From: Skeletonema tropicum
Lineage: Eukaryota > Bacillariophyta > Thalassiosirophyceae > Thalassiosirales > Thalassiosiraceae
Length of the DNA: 64,000 nt
Assembly: GCA_037178625.1 (NCBI GenBank)
Contig: CM074128.1
Span: 2,728,001-2,792,000 of the forward strand
Direction: 5' to 3'
Position numbers and translations under genes: made by a program. Position 1 is the stretch's first letter, and every line of letters begins with the position of its first letter. Under the pieces are notes generated by a model. The model did no database searches. It saw only the letters and a list, made by a program, of their open reading frames with translations, and was not told where the DNA came from. Positions 42,833-54,683 of this stretch are shown here, in pieces.

Positions 42833-45800
42833 TCATACATCCAGTACTCGTTGCTGCTCCTGCTCTCTAACAGCTTTCAATAGCATCTCACTTATCAGGC
42901 AAAGTGAATTTATTTGATCTGAGAATGTATCATCTTCAGTTATACTTTGAAGCCTGACAATTAAAGAGTGTGTTGTGATCAATGATACAGGAGTGTAATC
43001 ATCATTTTGAGATGCGATGCGTTCCGCTTGCTCCTTTACCCAATTAGATGCTTCAGCATCCAATCGACTAATCACCCCCCTGTATTGTTTTGTTCGTTTC
43101 AGTGATGAGATAATGTTATTAAGTCGTGCGCAGAGTATTTTCACCACCTCTTCGATAAAAAACGACTTCATCAGTGTAGCACTACTACCACCTAGCAAAT
43201 CATTGATGCTGGCGTCCCTTCCTAGCCGTATAATTTCGATAAGGTATCGTGTCTTGGTGTATTTGGGATCAAGCCCGAAAGCTGTCCCGACCAAATCAAC
43301 ATCTTTTATGCTGTCAAAGTTATCGATGACTGGGTTTGAAGAAGATATTTTTGCCCTTTCAACAATTGCTTGGTCTATCAGCCTTCTCTGTTCGATCGAT
43401 TCTTTGGGTATCGGTGGCATTTCGGAAAAAAGAGATCCGACTGAGAACAGTCTGGTGAATGAAGGTACAGCAGATGCAATTGAATCGATATCATGTGTCA
43501 TTTCGAAAGTGAATGCCACGATGTGATGCAACTTGACGCTTGATAATTTGACAGGACGCAGTTTTGAGACGAGTGAACTAAGAATCGGACACTCCCTGAG
43601 TGGGGGCCACATGTCGCTCTTTTCGCTGAAGGGATCTTCATCAGGTGTGTCTTGAATAGGATGTCCGGAGGTACATTCTAGAATCATGCCCAGGACAGTG
43701 CGCGCATGAATTGTAAACTCACTTAGCCATTCTCGGTCCTCTATCAAGGGCGAAAAAACTTCTTGAGACAACTCGTCTGCGATATCAAAACCAAACATTA
43801 AACTTTGGAAGACAGGACGAATACGCGACTGCCATATCTCCAACAAAGTTGCTAGGCCAAATTGAACGGCATTCTCGTGCAAGATATGAAGCGATTCAAC
43901 ACACCTTTGTAGAAGGAGAAGATTCTCTGGTGTCTGGCCCCAAAGGCCGACAAATATTAGCGCGCGATGAGCAGCTAAACGATTACTACATCGCCCATGG
44001 TCTTTGAGGTAGAATAAGAGAGGCGGTGATAGACTATCACTAGTGAGCCCGGAAGGGTTGCGAAGAGAACCTCGGGCCGAATTGCTACAACTTTGAAGCA
44101 TTGCCTTTTTGTGTGCAACTGTGTCGCCATCTGCTGTCGATGGGTAAAAGGCTTCAGAGCTAGAAAGATATGCAGACTCCATGGCCATCTGAAACAAGAG
44201 CAAGGGGGAAATGTAAGATAGTGTGACAATGTCAATAGGTAAATATATACCATGTCCAGACTCACCAGTACTTGGTTCTCATGGCTGAGGGTCAATTCAT
44301 CTTTCGCGATCCATGCGTATGTTGAAAAAGTACCTGGTTTTGAAACACTGCTCACTGTCATAGGATTGAAACCTCCCGAGTCTACGTCTCCCGAAAGTCG
44401 CAGCGAAACAAGGAGGCAGACTCTCATCCTACGCAATAAAATTTTCCACGGTTGAATGCTATCCATTTGAGTTATTTTGCCGTAGGTTTTCTCTTCAATT
44501 TGCAAGGAAGCAGTAGATACGGCGTCGATACAAATCACTGCGATGAAAAAAGCTTTTGGTAGGTCTTCGATCTCATTGCAAAATCTCAAGAGTGACTCAA
44601 GCCTGACAACTTTTCCAAGTGAAGCATCATCGAGCTGCTGTGCGTCTTGTCGATTCCTTTGATACGCGTTGAGAATCATGTCATGAAGCCATCGGACCAT
44701 AGGGCGCCAATTGCCAGACATATTTGCTTTGATTGCGTCTGCGGGAAGGGAGCGCAGCCATTCTCCAAAATAGAGCTGAAGGGTCTCAAAGTCGCTATCA
44801 ATGCCAAGATGAGTCAAAATTGAATTGACTACTTTGAAAACAAAGATGTCCCTTAGCAGTGGTCTGAAAATTCTGGCGATGATTGGGGAACGGTCTCTCT
44901 TTATGGGAGTGAAGTACACAGCATTGTTGTCTCCAGACGGAATTTTGTTCTTGTTTTTGGAAGAACAATTTCGTGCGAAATGTGAAAACTGAAGTGGTTT
45001 CCTATTTTGCTTCTGCGTGTCAGGAAAAGCTGGTACAAATCTGCTATTAGCTGCAGTATTTTCGGAGGCAACGATGAGCCAAGACAACGCTTCTGAAGCC
45101 CAAGACGAAATTGATCTTAAATCGCCACTGTCATCGTCCATAACAATATCTTTGAGATCATCTTTTGACTCAAAATTGTTCAATACGTCGAAAGCATTTA
45201 TTAGCCTTTCGTGATAAGTGAGCTTTGACTCTAAATCAGATATTGCGGCCTTTCTCGCCATACCACTACCTTCTTCAGACTCTACTTTCTTTACTTGATC
45301 AAGGCGTGACTTGCAGAATGCTACTGCTTGGGAGTGGAAACTTGCCCCGACGACCCCCATCTCATCTTCGAGACGATTGCATTTAGAGAGAGCTTCGAGT
45401 CCCTCACCCAAGTCGGCCAATGTCTTGATCCGTTTGAATGTAGCGAGAACGGTGGCAGCGGAACACGGTACATTTGTGTCTGAAGCAAGCAGCTGCATGA
45501 AGAGATTCAGCTGCATCGTCCTCGTATTTTGCGGAGCCGATTGCGTGACGCTTAGTGATTTGGGAGGGAGTTTGGTTGTGAAGTCTGGGTCATCGATGGT
45601 GAGATTATCAATAATGTATTGGCCTTTCCCTCCTACATCGGTTAACACTTCCAACAGGAAGCTTTCAATTCTGCCATCAGATGGTGGTCCGTGGCACTCC
45701 ATCACGACACAGTCGTTCTGCTCGGGTACTGCTACTAACGAAACTCGTGGGCCTTGTTGTAAGCGATAAATCTCAACAATTCCTTTTCTCTGAAAGTGTA

Positions 45801-47880
45801 TCACCAAGTAAACCTGTTTTCTAGATCCAGATTCTTCATCGCTCCAAAGTTCTGTGAAGTAACATGAGACATTACGCATTCCTTTCCACATGCGGATTGG
45901 TTGGTTTGTCTTGAGATCAAATAGTATGACACGGCCCAGATTGTCAGTCGTGACAGCCATGGTTCCACTTGGATCAACCTTGGCACTCTCAAATCTACGA
46001 GGAAGATCACTAAACTCAAGGGATGCACCATTCAACAGATATGGGAATAAATCATTCACGTGTGTTTGGCCCATTGACGGGACAGGAACATTAAGGTTGC
46101 TCTTCTTTGTCCTGTCTTGGCTAGTTGATGTCATATCTTCCTCGTCCATAGATCCATCGACATCCATGAATTCTTCATTTGAATCGTTTTCGTAACTGCC
46201 AACTTCATCGGGGCTCTTTCCAAGACCCCACCTCATGATACCACCTAGAGCTCCTTTCACAAGTGCAGTAGTGCCTTCTAGAACTGCTCCAGTAGCAGCG
46301 CCATACGTTTCATCATATGATGATGTAGATGAATTGTCGTCAAATTCCTCTTGGTCTTCGTCATGAACGTGAGACTGGAACTCTTCGTTATGTGCACCTC
46401 CTTCTGTTTTGTTGTCTATGGGTGAAGCCGCGTGGATACGAGAGGAATTGAATTGTAGAGGCATTGTTGAAGCAGGCATGGACTGTCCAGTAAGCAAGAG
46501 TGCCGTCTCCATAGATTGGTTTGCGTCGCCTTGTGTGAGCTTAGTTGATTCGATTCCATATTTCAGCATGCTCCAATAGTCGACAGTTGCCTCCTTTGAC
46601 AGATCAGGTCCTTCGACATCAGATGGTAACGAGTTCACTTGATCGGGTGGAGGAGTGTCCAAAGGCGACATGATGTTGCCATTCAATGGAATTGCCGTTA
46701 AGGCAGCACCTCCAGCATGCGCCTTGTCGCTCTTCGATGTGTCGCCGGCATCATTCAAGTCTGCTTTTAGGACACTGCTAAATAACTTCCAAGAAGGCAG
46801 CTTAATCATTGTGCCATTCTCATACGTTATCCAAACAATGTCTTGATTCAACGCTACAGCTTGTTTGTTCAGCCTATCTCTTTTTGTGCCATCTCGACAA
46901 AACGTCAATGATTTAATGCCAATGCAGGTGTTGGTTTCTTCTAAGTTGTCATCTGATGCATTACATACAGAAGGGTGAAACACATGCATATCTGGGTCAA
47001 CATAACCATCAAAAACACTGGTTGCACTGTGTGTGTGATCAAAATCATTGACTTTCTTCTCATCTTGGCTGTCGGTGATCTTTCTAGGAAGAATTTGAAG
47101 GACAGTGGGATGACGACTTTCATCGTCAACCTCATGCTGAAGATTATTGTTGGTAATAGTTTCACACTTGTCATATTCTAAAAAGAACTTCACATCATCA
47201 TTGTTATCGGAGGTAATTTCTTCCGATACATGCATTGGTATGGAATAAACTTGACCTTGAGATGTTCCAATAACTACCCCCACTGTTCGTTGAATTACAT
47301 GCTTTGGTGGCTCCTCACAATCAGACACATTCATCAATGTGATTGTCGGAGATGGCATGATTTCACAGGAAGAGATTTCTCCACTCCATTTATCTACATC
47401 CGCTGATTTGTCATTATCGTCCTTCAAGTTTAAGCGCAGTGGCAATGGATCTGCCACTAAAGAAGGGAAAATTACAGCAGCTGCAGCTGTCGAATTTTGT
47501 TGTTCACTCTCGCTACCAAGCACTCGTACATTTGAGACTTCCACCCATTCTAGATCATCATTATCGTCACCCCCATCGTCCACCATATAACCAGATTCTT
47601 CGTCACTTTCATCAATAACAACATGTCGTAACTCCAGTGCAAACAGTTGAGCCAATACAACTTGCTTTCCAAAAGCGACTGCAAGGAACAATCTAGTTTC
47701 CTCTTGCGGGGATTTGTCGTTTTTGTAGGGGTCCAGCTCGATTATTCTTACCCGTTGAATGACTCTAGTCAGTTCAGGTTCACATTGTGTCAGTCTGGTT
47801 ATTAGGGTGGACACATCGAAGCTTGTTGGTAGATTTTGTTCCATTTTATTCATGTTGCCGTTAGTTCTTTGTGGAGGCAT
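42833..47880 (-). CDS. Rab3 GTPase-activating protein non-catalytic subunit-like (RAB3GAP2)
   Basis: Exon 1 is 47880-44266, the intron 44265-44189 (77 bp, GTGAGT to TTTCAG), and exon 2 is 44188-42833, giving 1,656 residues. The N-terminal third is beta-propeller-like with acidic inserts. The diagnostic stretch lies around residues 615-690: SAKVDPSGTMAVTTDNLGRVILFDLKT, IRMWKGMRNVSCYF, VYLVIHFQRKGIVEIYRLQQGPRV. It matches the RAB3GAP2 N-terminal domain (DSLGRV, RMWKGYRDA, R+G-LEVW). The C-terminal half is helical. In animals the complex with RAB3GAP1 acts on Rab3 and is a Rab18 exchange factor in ER and autophagy membranes. No frame break occurs over 5 kb. Confidence 0.76.
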
Positions 47881-48389
47881 AAGTAATTTTTTCTTATTTG
47901 AAATCTGAGAGAGATGCTACGCTGACTGACGAAGATGCAATAAATAACTACTACCACTACTGCTGCTGCTGCTGATCACCCTTCCTTGGCCATGCACGCT
48001 GCTTATGCTACCGCTCTATCTGCCTAACGATTTCTGTTCATGGTGACAGTGGAGTGACAGTGGACAGTGACAGAACGAACGAACCTGCAAAATTTATTCC
48101 GAAGGCGAAGGCAATAATCAGATGTCATAAAATGCATTCTGCCCATGTCACACGAGCAGAATCAAATTCAAATGAACCCGAAAATCCACCAACGAACCCG
48201 GAACCCGATCAAGCCAAGCTTCAAGTTCCAATCCATAACCATAAGTCGGTCATACTCCTAGAGTAATGTGGCATGGTCTCTGGGTCTACAATAAGTACCC
48301 TCTGCCTGCTGTCTATTAGCTCTGGTTGCTGCGACTGTAGCAGGTTCAGGTGATGATTTCGGATATCAGCCGACGCAGATATTGCCAAA
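47881..48389. promoter_or_regulatory. Divergent promoter region
   Basis: 509 bp between RAB3GAP2-like and TMCO4-like start codons. It contains a CTGCTG run at about 47960-47974 and GTGACAGTGGA repeats at about 48043-48070. No gene is supported; a 70-codon frame at 48054-48266 is low-complexity. Confidence 0.35.
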
Positions 48390-51300
48390 ATGAAGAGATT
48401 TTTCCAAAGAAAAGATTCTGGTAGCAACAATAACGGGACTTCATTGGCTCGTGCAGTCGCTGCCTCTCCCTCGGCGGCCCCAACCTCCGCTGCTGCTGCT
48501 GCTGCTGTATCCATACCATCACGCAAACAACGGATGCAGCTACTAAAATCCATAATACACCACGCCGATGCCGTTCAAAAACAATTTCTTGTTCCAAAGC
48601 AAACTCAAAATGACACTAAAAAACAAAGTAAGACCAACAATCTGTTTGGAAATGATGATTCCGCCGAGGTGAACAATAAGTGCTATCAGCGGTGGCATGA
48701 AATTTTACAGGACGGACTTGTTCCGATGTCGGTCCATGCTCTTAATTTACTAGAAAATACAGAGTCATCATCGTCATCAAGCGGTCAAGATGACGAGGAA
48801 GAGGCATATTTTGCAACATTGGAAGGGATGGAACAAGAAATTCAAGTCATGGCGATTTTGGCACGAGCTGCTGCACTAAATGATATTGATCAGGATATCA
48901 ATGAAAAGGATACTGGATGTAGATGTAGTGATGATGTGATGGAACAAATCAATTCGTCAATGAAGTGTATTGCAATGTTATTATTTCATGTAGTGCTAGA
49001 ATCTTCATCGGTGAAATCTGCGAAGTCGGAAAGTGATAATAATGCTTCTTCCGAGGCGATGAACAACACGGTTCCAGGTTATGATGGACGAGTCAGGCAT
49101 GTCATGAAAATGGCATGTGTAGACATATTATCTCGTGCAATTGTATCAAGTGTTGAAGCATACGATCAGAAGAATATGGAAGCAATAGCTTATGAAACCA
49201 AAGAGCAAACACAACAGGCGAAGAATTTCGATTACAGTGATGATTGGAGTGTGGAAAAGATCAAGTCATTTCTAGAGCTGGAAGATCTGGGGAGGGAAGC
49301 TATTTTTGGTACTCCTTGGAAGCCCTGTTCAAAAGATAACAAATTATTAGAGAAGGTTGATCAGGGTAAGGAATCTGATTCTGAATCTGACACAGAGGAT
49401 GAGCACCTCGACTCGGAATCAGAAAATGATGAGATGCAAAAGCAAGCGCCCACTACTGAGCAAACACCGCAAGCATGTGAAGAAGACTCCGATAACACAA
49501 TAGATCAACCAGAGTCAGGTTACCTGGAAACGGAAAGCTGTGATAGCTTGGACGATGATCAGGAAGATAAACACATCAGCGCATACGAAGAGGAATGTCA
49601 GAATGTGGATCTCCCATCGAAAAGATGGTTGAACGCAAAGTTTTTAGCAACGCGAAAGTATGAGCTAATTGAACGTCTTGTTGCGATCGACATCGTTCGA
49701 TTCCTCATCGCAGAAGAACGGGAGAAGAAGCTACGTGACCAAAAGTTAGAAGAACAGAAGAAAAAACTACCCAAGCTGCCTGTGTTTTTAAGAAATAGTA
49801 TTTTGGAGGAAGGTGATGATCTTGGAAAAACGCAAGATGGTGAAGCTGATGAACCAAATGATGAGCAAGATCTAGATGAGAATGTTAATTCTTCTCGGTA
49901 CTTCAATGCCTCTCGGATACAGCGCATCAAACGCGGTGCAAAGATTGCTACCGCTGGACTTGCGATTGGTACTGTGTTTGCGATTACGGGGGGCCTCGCG
50001 GCACCAGCTCTTGCGGCCGGAATTGGTGGTATAGCTGCGTTGACAGGAGCAACAACTGCGACGTCTACAGCCATGCTCGCTGTTTTGGCAACGTTTAAAG
50101 CTGGAGCATTATTGTTTGGAGCTGGTGGTGGAGGCATCGCAGCTTACAAGATGAAGAAGAGAACAGCCGGTCTATCACAATTCGAAGTGCGCCGAGAAAA
50201 CATTGAGCAGTACATGTATCCGGGGGCGTCTGAAGAAAAGATGAAGAGAGGGATCGCCGCAATGCTTCCCCAACTCCACACTACTGTTGCCGTAACAGGA
50301 TGGCTTCGAGAGAATGATGCTGCGGACTTTCAGCTCGCTTGGGGATGTCAACCAACTAATAGGTATGAACAAGCCGACGATTTCAAACTTCGCATACGGC
50401 AGCTGAGGCGTTTCTACTCCATTTACAATCCACCGTTGGTACCTTTATGCGAGGATTTTATGCTAACCCTAAAGTCCCGGTTGAAGAAAGACTTTAGCTG
50501 GGACCGAATATGGATACAACTCGAGAACAAATACGGCGCAAATCCGGATCATATGATCCCTCTTGATACGCCTCGGGAGAACGAAGTCTTCCTTTCGAGT
50601 GATGAGAAGGCAATGATTGATGGTGTTCTAAATACCGCCAGGGTGTCAAATCTTGCCAAGAAAGGTTTGGGTGCAGGTGAAGCGTTTGAGTTCAACGAGA
50701 ACGACGAAATCGCTGATTTGCTCACTCAAGCGACAACAGTAAGTGAAGCTGCGGTGAAAAAGTCAGTCAATAGCGAAGTTGATATTGAATCGAGCACAAT
50801 GGAGAACGAATTAGATGACTCTATAACTTGCATAGATGAGTATCAGCAAAATCAGCAAATGGGTGGTAGTGAATTATCAACTGACGCGTCGGAAGACAGG
50901 GTACAATCTTTGCAGGAAAGAATGTCCAGGCAGAGGGATAATCAAGTTTTGTTTCTGAAGGAAAAGGGCTTGATTCGGGATGATACCGAGACGAAGCAAG
51001 GCGCGGGGGAAGATGATGAGAAAGACGAAGACACAAAAGCAGACGATGAAGGAGATGAAGATTACAGCGAGAGCCCCTACAGCGACGGCCGGTGCCCTGT
51101 CATATGGGACTGGAACAGACTATATGCAACTGACATTCACACAGTCACTTGGGAGAGCAAAATGTTGAGCTCATTATGTCACATCGTTGAGAATATGGCT
51201 ATTGAAGTATCAACCCAAGCTACAAAAGTTGCGCTTCAGTATTCTGTCATCGGCGCGATCGTATCTGCAGTAGCCATTCCTTCAGCTCTGTTGACGGCAA

Positions 51301-51881
51301 CCAAGCTTATCGATGACCCATATCAAATTGTTATCCTCCGCGCTGACGAGGCTGGACGAGAACTGGCGAAGTGCTTGCTCCAAAGCGATGAACGCAGACC
51401 TGTTTCGTTGATCGGATTTTCATTCGGGGCGCGAGTTATCTATTCATGCTTGCGAGAACTAGCCGCTCAGCAAGACATCTGGGAAGAAACCCGTTTTCCC
51501 AAAGCCGATGACAATAATGAAGGAAGGAAAAGCAAGACGTTTGGGAAGAAGAAAGCCTCTGTTAGATTTGAATACGATCGAGAGCCAGCATCACTCATAG
51601 CAGATGTGATTTTCATTGGCCTCCCTAGAGTGATTGAGAAGAAAGTGTTGACATCATGTCGACGTGTCACCGGTGGGCGGCTTGTTAATTGTTATACGAA
51701 GAATGATTGGTTACTGTCGCTCATGTTTATGGCAAGAGCTGGTATACCTGCTGGAATAAGAGAGGTGCGGGGTGTACCAGGTGTGGAGAATTTTGATGTA
51801 ACACAATTCGTCGAGTCTCACACCAAATATGCCGATGCAATACCAAGTATCTTGCAGCATGTGAGGTTTTCTGAGCCTTAG
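48390..51881 (+). CDS. TMCO4 / DUF726-family protein (alpha/beta-hydrolase-like)
   Basis: 1,163 residues, single exon. Residues 1-500 are low-complexity (Ala run encoded by GCT repeats; long Asp/Glu segments). From residue ~510 a hydrophobic Gly/Ala-rich pair of helices (GTVFAITGGLAAPALAAGIGG) matches the DUF726 membrane region. It is followed by LHTTVAVTGWLRENDAADFQ, and near residue 1010 VSLIGFSFGARVIYSCLREL with a nucleophile-elbow-like GFSFG. VIFIGLPRVI and GGRLVNCYTKNDWLLSLMF complete the hydrolase-like core. Members are membrane-associated; some yeast and plant relatives act in Golgi or lipid metabolism. The last 13 codons lie inside the 3,573-bp duplicated stretch, so a copy of this 3' end reappears at 58102 after the retrotransposon. 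Confidence 0.82.
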   Translation: MKRFFQRKDSGSNNNGTSLARAVAASPSAAPTSAAAAAAVSIPSRKQRMQLLKSIIHHADAVQKQFLVPKQTQNDTKKQSKTNNLFGNDDSAEVNNKCYQRWHEILQDGLVPMSVHALNLLENTESSSSSSGQDDEEEAYFATLEGMEQEIQVMAILARAAALNDIDQDINEKDTGCRCSDDVMEQINSSMKCIAMLLFHVVLESSSVKSAKSESDNNASSEAMNNTVPGYDGRVRHVMKMACVDILSRAIVSSVEAYDQKNMEAIAYETKEQTQQAKNFDYSDDWSVEKIKSFLELEDLGREAIFGTPWKPCSKDNKLLEKVDQGKESDSESDTEDEHLDSESENDEMQKQAPTTEQTPQACEEDSDNTIDQPESGYLETESCDSLDDDQEDKHISAYEEECQNVDLPSKRWLNAKFLATRKYELIERLVAIDIVRFLIAEEREKKLRDQKLEEQKKKLPKLPVFLRNSILEEGDDLGKTQDGEADEPNDEQDLDENVNSSRYFNASRIQRIKRGAKIATAGLAIGTVFAITGGLAAPALAAGIGGIAALTGATTATSTAMLAVLATFKAGALLFGAGGGGIAAYKMKKRTAGLSQFEVRRENIEQYMYPGASEEKMKRGIAAMLPQLHTTVAVTGWLRENDAADFQLAWGCQPTNRYEQADDFKLRIRQLRRFYSIYNPPLVPLCEDFMLTLKSRLKKDFSWDRIWIQLENKYGANPDHMIPLDTPRENEVFLSSDEKAMIDGVLNTARVSNLAKKGLGAGEAFEFNENDEIADLLTQATTVSEAAVKKSVNSEVDIESSTMENELDDSITCIDEYQQNQQMGGSELSTDASEDRVQSLQERMSRQRDNQVLFLKEKGLIRDDTETKQGAGEDDEKDEDTKADDEGDEDYSESPYSDGRCPVIWDWNRLYATDIHTVTWESKMLSSLCHIVENMAIEVSTQATKVALQYSVIGAIVSAVAIPSALLTATKLIDDPYQIVILRADEAGRELAKCLLQSDERRPVSLIGFSFGARVIYSCLRELAAQQDIWEETRFPKADDNNEGRKSKTFGKKKASVRFEYDREPASLIADVIFIGLPRVIEKKVLTSCRRVTGGRLVNCYTKNDWLLSLMFMARAGIPAGIREVRGVPGVENFDVTQFVESHTKYADAIPSILQHVRFSEP

Positions 51882-52067
51882 CATTCACTAAGATATGACA
51901 CTCACATGCACAATTAGGTAGTTTAGGGGGAAATTACACTTGTATTGTAGATTGTAGTATTGAATAGATGATAGAACAGAACGATTGTGTTTAGTTCTAG
52001 AATTCACTACTTATGTATAAATTATCAATAGATTACTCAAGTCAACTCTGTGGACGTTTTCGTCGAG

Positions 52068-52408
52068 ATGTCGCGCTTAGTCAACAAAATATGGCAATTC
52101 GTCAATCCGAGTGGCAGGGGACAATAATTATCGTGAAGTCCCGTCAGACCAAGCATTCTCGGTTGATAAATTAGCAAAGTATGAAAGTGAGCTCATCGCG
52201 AGGCTGACCAACACATGTGTTGGATCTGGATGCGGAGGTGGTATATGCATGGAGCCTCGTCAAGCCTTGGTCATCTTTTCACCATGCACAGTTGTGCACA
52301 GTTGCGGCCGGCCTCGTCGTTATCGGACCTCTTATCTGGGTGTGGCTGCATATCGGCGAAAGGATGGTGCTGAATGGTCATCATCTGCAGGGGGTGTCGA
52401 CGAAGTAA
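52068..52408 (+). CDS. Small single-helix membrane protein, copy 1 (two +1 frame breaks)
   Basis: A reading starting MSRLVNKIWQFVNPSGR at 52068 passes by a +1 step near 52118 into NNYREVPSDQAFSVDKLAKYESELIARLTNTC. A second +1 step at 52195-52240 leads into a clear transmembrane helix (HAQLCTVAAGLVVIGPLIWVWL) and a short tail ending GVSTK at 52408. This gives about 112 residues and looks more like a protein than any of the three single frames. It is duplicated identically at 58329-58669. Family unknown. The hypothesis depends on accepting the same kind of frame step seen in conserved genes of this window. Confidence 0.4.
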
Positions 52409-52707
52409 CCCCAACCCTGGTTAGGGCCGGACTTGCAATAAGTTTGACGAGGGATGCTAGTCTCTGATGCATGTCCGCCAAGAGCAGAAAGATTACTCAT
52501 GCATCGGCTCCTTGAAAGACCGCATGCCTGACTCTTGGAGATGCAGGAGGAAGCAGACTCCACGCTTGAGTAAGAACCATCATCACGGAACGAAGTCAAG
52601 CTAGCGGGCGGGAAAGAGGAAGCATCGTACGAGGATTCATCAAAGGAGATGCTCATCATGCTCGCGGCGATCATGCCGACAGGAGTAGAAACGTAGTTAG
52701 TGTTCAT
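52381..52707 (-). CDS. Hypothetical 108-aa Ser-rich protein, copy 1
   Basis: A clean ATG-started frame encoding a Ser/Ala-rich protein (MNTNYVSTPVGMIAASMMSI, then EASSC and SRSRCMSNLSALGG motifs), possibly Ser/Thr-phosphorylated. It overlaps the tail of the small membrane-protein gene by 28 bp on the opposite strand. Repeated exactly at 58642-58968. No family recognised; it could be non-coding. Confidence 0.3.
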   Translation of the reverse strand: MNTNYVSTPVGMIAASMMSISFDESSYDASSFPPASLTSFRDDGSYSSVESASSCISKSQACGLSRSRCMSNLSALGGHASETSIPRQTYCKSGPNQGWGYFVDTPCR

Positions 52708-52860
52708 ATTCTTTTGTTTGATGTGATATGATGTAATTAATTATTATGGGGACTTCATGCACACTTGTTGCGGAGTTGTAGCCTGTCAAAGCATGGATGT
52801 GGAGTGGTGTGAGTATCAATCTTAGGCCTCGATCCTTGACACTTTTGAGGAAGCGTTTCC

Positions 52861-53362
52861 ACCACCTCAGCGACATATGACATTCGACGGCGAATTGATG
52901 TATTGATTCCTCAATATTCATTCGTGATGCGACAGGATCAAGGTCAATTGTGAATATTGTAGAAGGAAACATTGCAGTTGAGGACGTGTACGTGGTCAAT
53001 ATTTTCACCACCTCAGCAGATATGACATTCGACGGCGAACTGAAGTATTGATTCCTCAATATTCATTCGTGATGCGACAGGATCAAGGTCAATTGTGAAT
53101 ATTGTAGAAGGAAACATTGCAGTTGAGGACGTGTACGTGGTCAATATTCTACCACCGACACGACACGGGAGGCTAAACGGAGAAGTAGGTTTGGCTTCTT
53201 TTCACCACCTCAGCAGATATGACATTCGACGGCGAACTGAAGTATTGATTCCTCAATTCTCATTCGTGATGCGACAGGATCAAGGTCAATTGTGAATATT
53301 GTAGAAGGAAACATTGCAGTTGAGGACATGTGATGGGTCATATTCTACCATAGCGACACGGA
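52861..53362. repeat. Three tandem ~146-bp units, copy 1
   Basis: Units start at 52861, 53007 and 53204, each opening ACCACCTCAGC and running through ATTCGTGATGCGACAGGATC to TGAGGACGTGTACGTGG. Unit 2 has about 50 extra bp at its end (TACCACCGACACGACACGGG) and unit 3 ends in a diverged form. Units differ by a few substitutions, so the array predates the large duplication, which carries it unchanged (59122-59623). It lies just left of the DNA transposon; function unknown. Confidence 0.85.
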
Positions 53363-53873
53363 GAATGAAGTCAGAAGTCACAAGTCAGAAGTCATAGTAC
53401 ATAGTTAGGCAGAGTATGTATATACTCCTATTTACATATAAGTACTACTTACCTAAGTACTTAAATAAGCTTCCACGGTCGGCCCACGTGGGCCAAGGTA
53501 CAAAGGGCTGCCAGTAACTAAATTTAACCCTTTAGCCCCCGGTACAAACCCTCCATTTTTGCACAGATTTGGGTTTGTGCAACTTTTTGCTCCAAACCCA
53601 CCGAACACAAAACATCAACCATGTCGTCACCTACTGTATGCGTATGCACGGCAAACTATCCACCAAAAAACAGCAACGAGCGATGCCGCTGTTAATTATC
53701 ATGACTGGCTGTGCATCGGCAACAATTTTTATGGCATAGTTGAGTTATTATTATTAAATATTCATGCAGAAGCTGAGTGCCCGGATCTCCCGACACATCA
53801 ACACATAATCGGTTCGTCTTCTCTTCGACACTCTACGGCAACAAAAACAGAAGAAAAGAATAATAATGACGAC

Positions 53874-54683
53874 TTAATTTAGCGGCATTAGCGGCCTACA
53901 AATATTTACATTGGCGTGTCCCCAATGGTTCATGGCATCCAACATGCCGTAAAATGAAGCCGGGATGACATCCTTCAACCCATCGCTATCCGTCACTCGA
54001 GAAAATGCAACCTCGCACGTGTACCTCAACTTGCAGATGGTCCTATCAGCAGACACCTCCTCGGCGGTGAATTGGCCGCGACCACTCAAGAATTTGGGGG
54101 TGATTTGCCTGTTCATATTGGGATAGTATCGTGCTGTGTCCCAAAAGCCTCGATCCGATAGCATCACCCATCCTGGTGGACACTTCCTCAGCCGTGGTCC
54201 CCACAGCTCAACGAGCGCCTTCTCTGATACACGAGCAAGAAATAAATTAGTGTGCTCAAAACTTAAACCCATTGGCGTGCACCATGAAATGCAACGCACT
54301 GCACTAGCGTGGACTTTGTCAGAATAGCACGCGCGAGTGAAGAGTGTATTCTTCCGTGGAGTAAATATCTTCAAGTCTTTGCCGTCAGGTATTGCACAAA
54401 CATTGTCGAGACCTTCATCCTTGAATGCTTGAGGACAAGTTGCTTTAAGGAATTCCTCAGTTATATCAAGAATAGAGAGATCTTCTCCTGCTTCGCCCCA
54501 TCTATCAACCCACCACTTCACTCTATCTGCAACATGAGAGTTCTCTGCGTTCAGCCCAAGGATGTATGCAATGGTTCGATAGGACATCCCACAGTTGATT
54601 CTCATCTTTGCCGCAAGGCACCATTCAAACGAGGTCACTGGATCATCTAGTGATGGCAGCAAAGCGAGATGATGGAGAGTCAT
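53874..54683 (-). CDS. DDE transposase (DDE_Tnp_4-like), copy 1
   Basis: 269 codons in one frame, identical to 60135-60944. The acidic triad is in the expected setting: AIPDGKDLKIF (first Asp, followed by TRACYSDKVHASAVRCISW), VMLSDRGFWDTARYYP (second Asp) and CEVAFSRVTD (Glu). This pattern fits DDE_Tnp_4 transposases of the Harbinger/ISL2EU type. A 43-codon basic frame starting MKTRSNQYNSPKRRVRGEKR at 54774 overlaps it in the neighbouring frame and joins it by a +1 step, supplying a nuclear-localisation-like N-terminus. The helix-rich N-terminal part (YRTIAYILGLNAENSHVADRV) may be the DNA-binding domain. Confidence 0.78.
   Translation of the reverse strand: MTLHHLALLPSLDDPVTSFEWCLAAKMRINCGMSYRTIAYILGLNAENSHVADRVKWWVDRWGEAGEDLSILDITEEFLKATCPQAFKDEGLDNVCAIPDGKDLKIFTPRKNTLFTRACYSDKVHASAVRCISWCTPMGLSFEHTNLFLARVSEKALVELWGPRLRKCPPGWVMLSDRGFWDTARYYPNMNRQITPKFLSGRGQFTAEEVSADRTICKLRYTCEVAFSRVTDSDGLKDVIPASFYGMLDAMNHWGHANVNICRPLMPLN

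Noticed and set aside
48480..48510. GCT repeat as a regulatory microsatellite
   Set aside because: It lies in frame inside the TMCO4-like gene and encodes a poly-Ala run.
52697..53059. 120-aa frame on the - strand, duplicated at 58958
   Set aside because: Lies largely in the 146-bp repeat units and its openness follows from repeat structure; no protein features.
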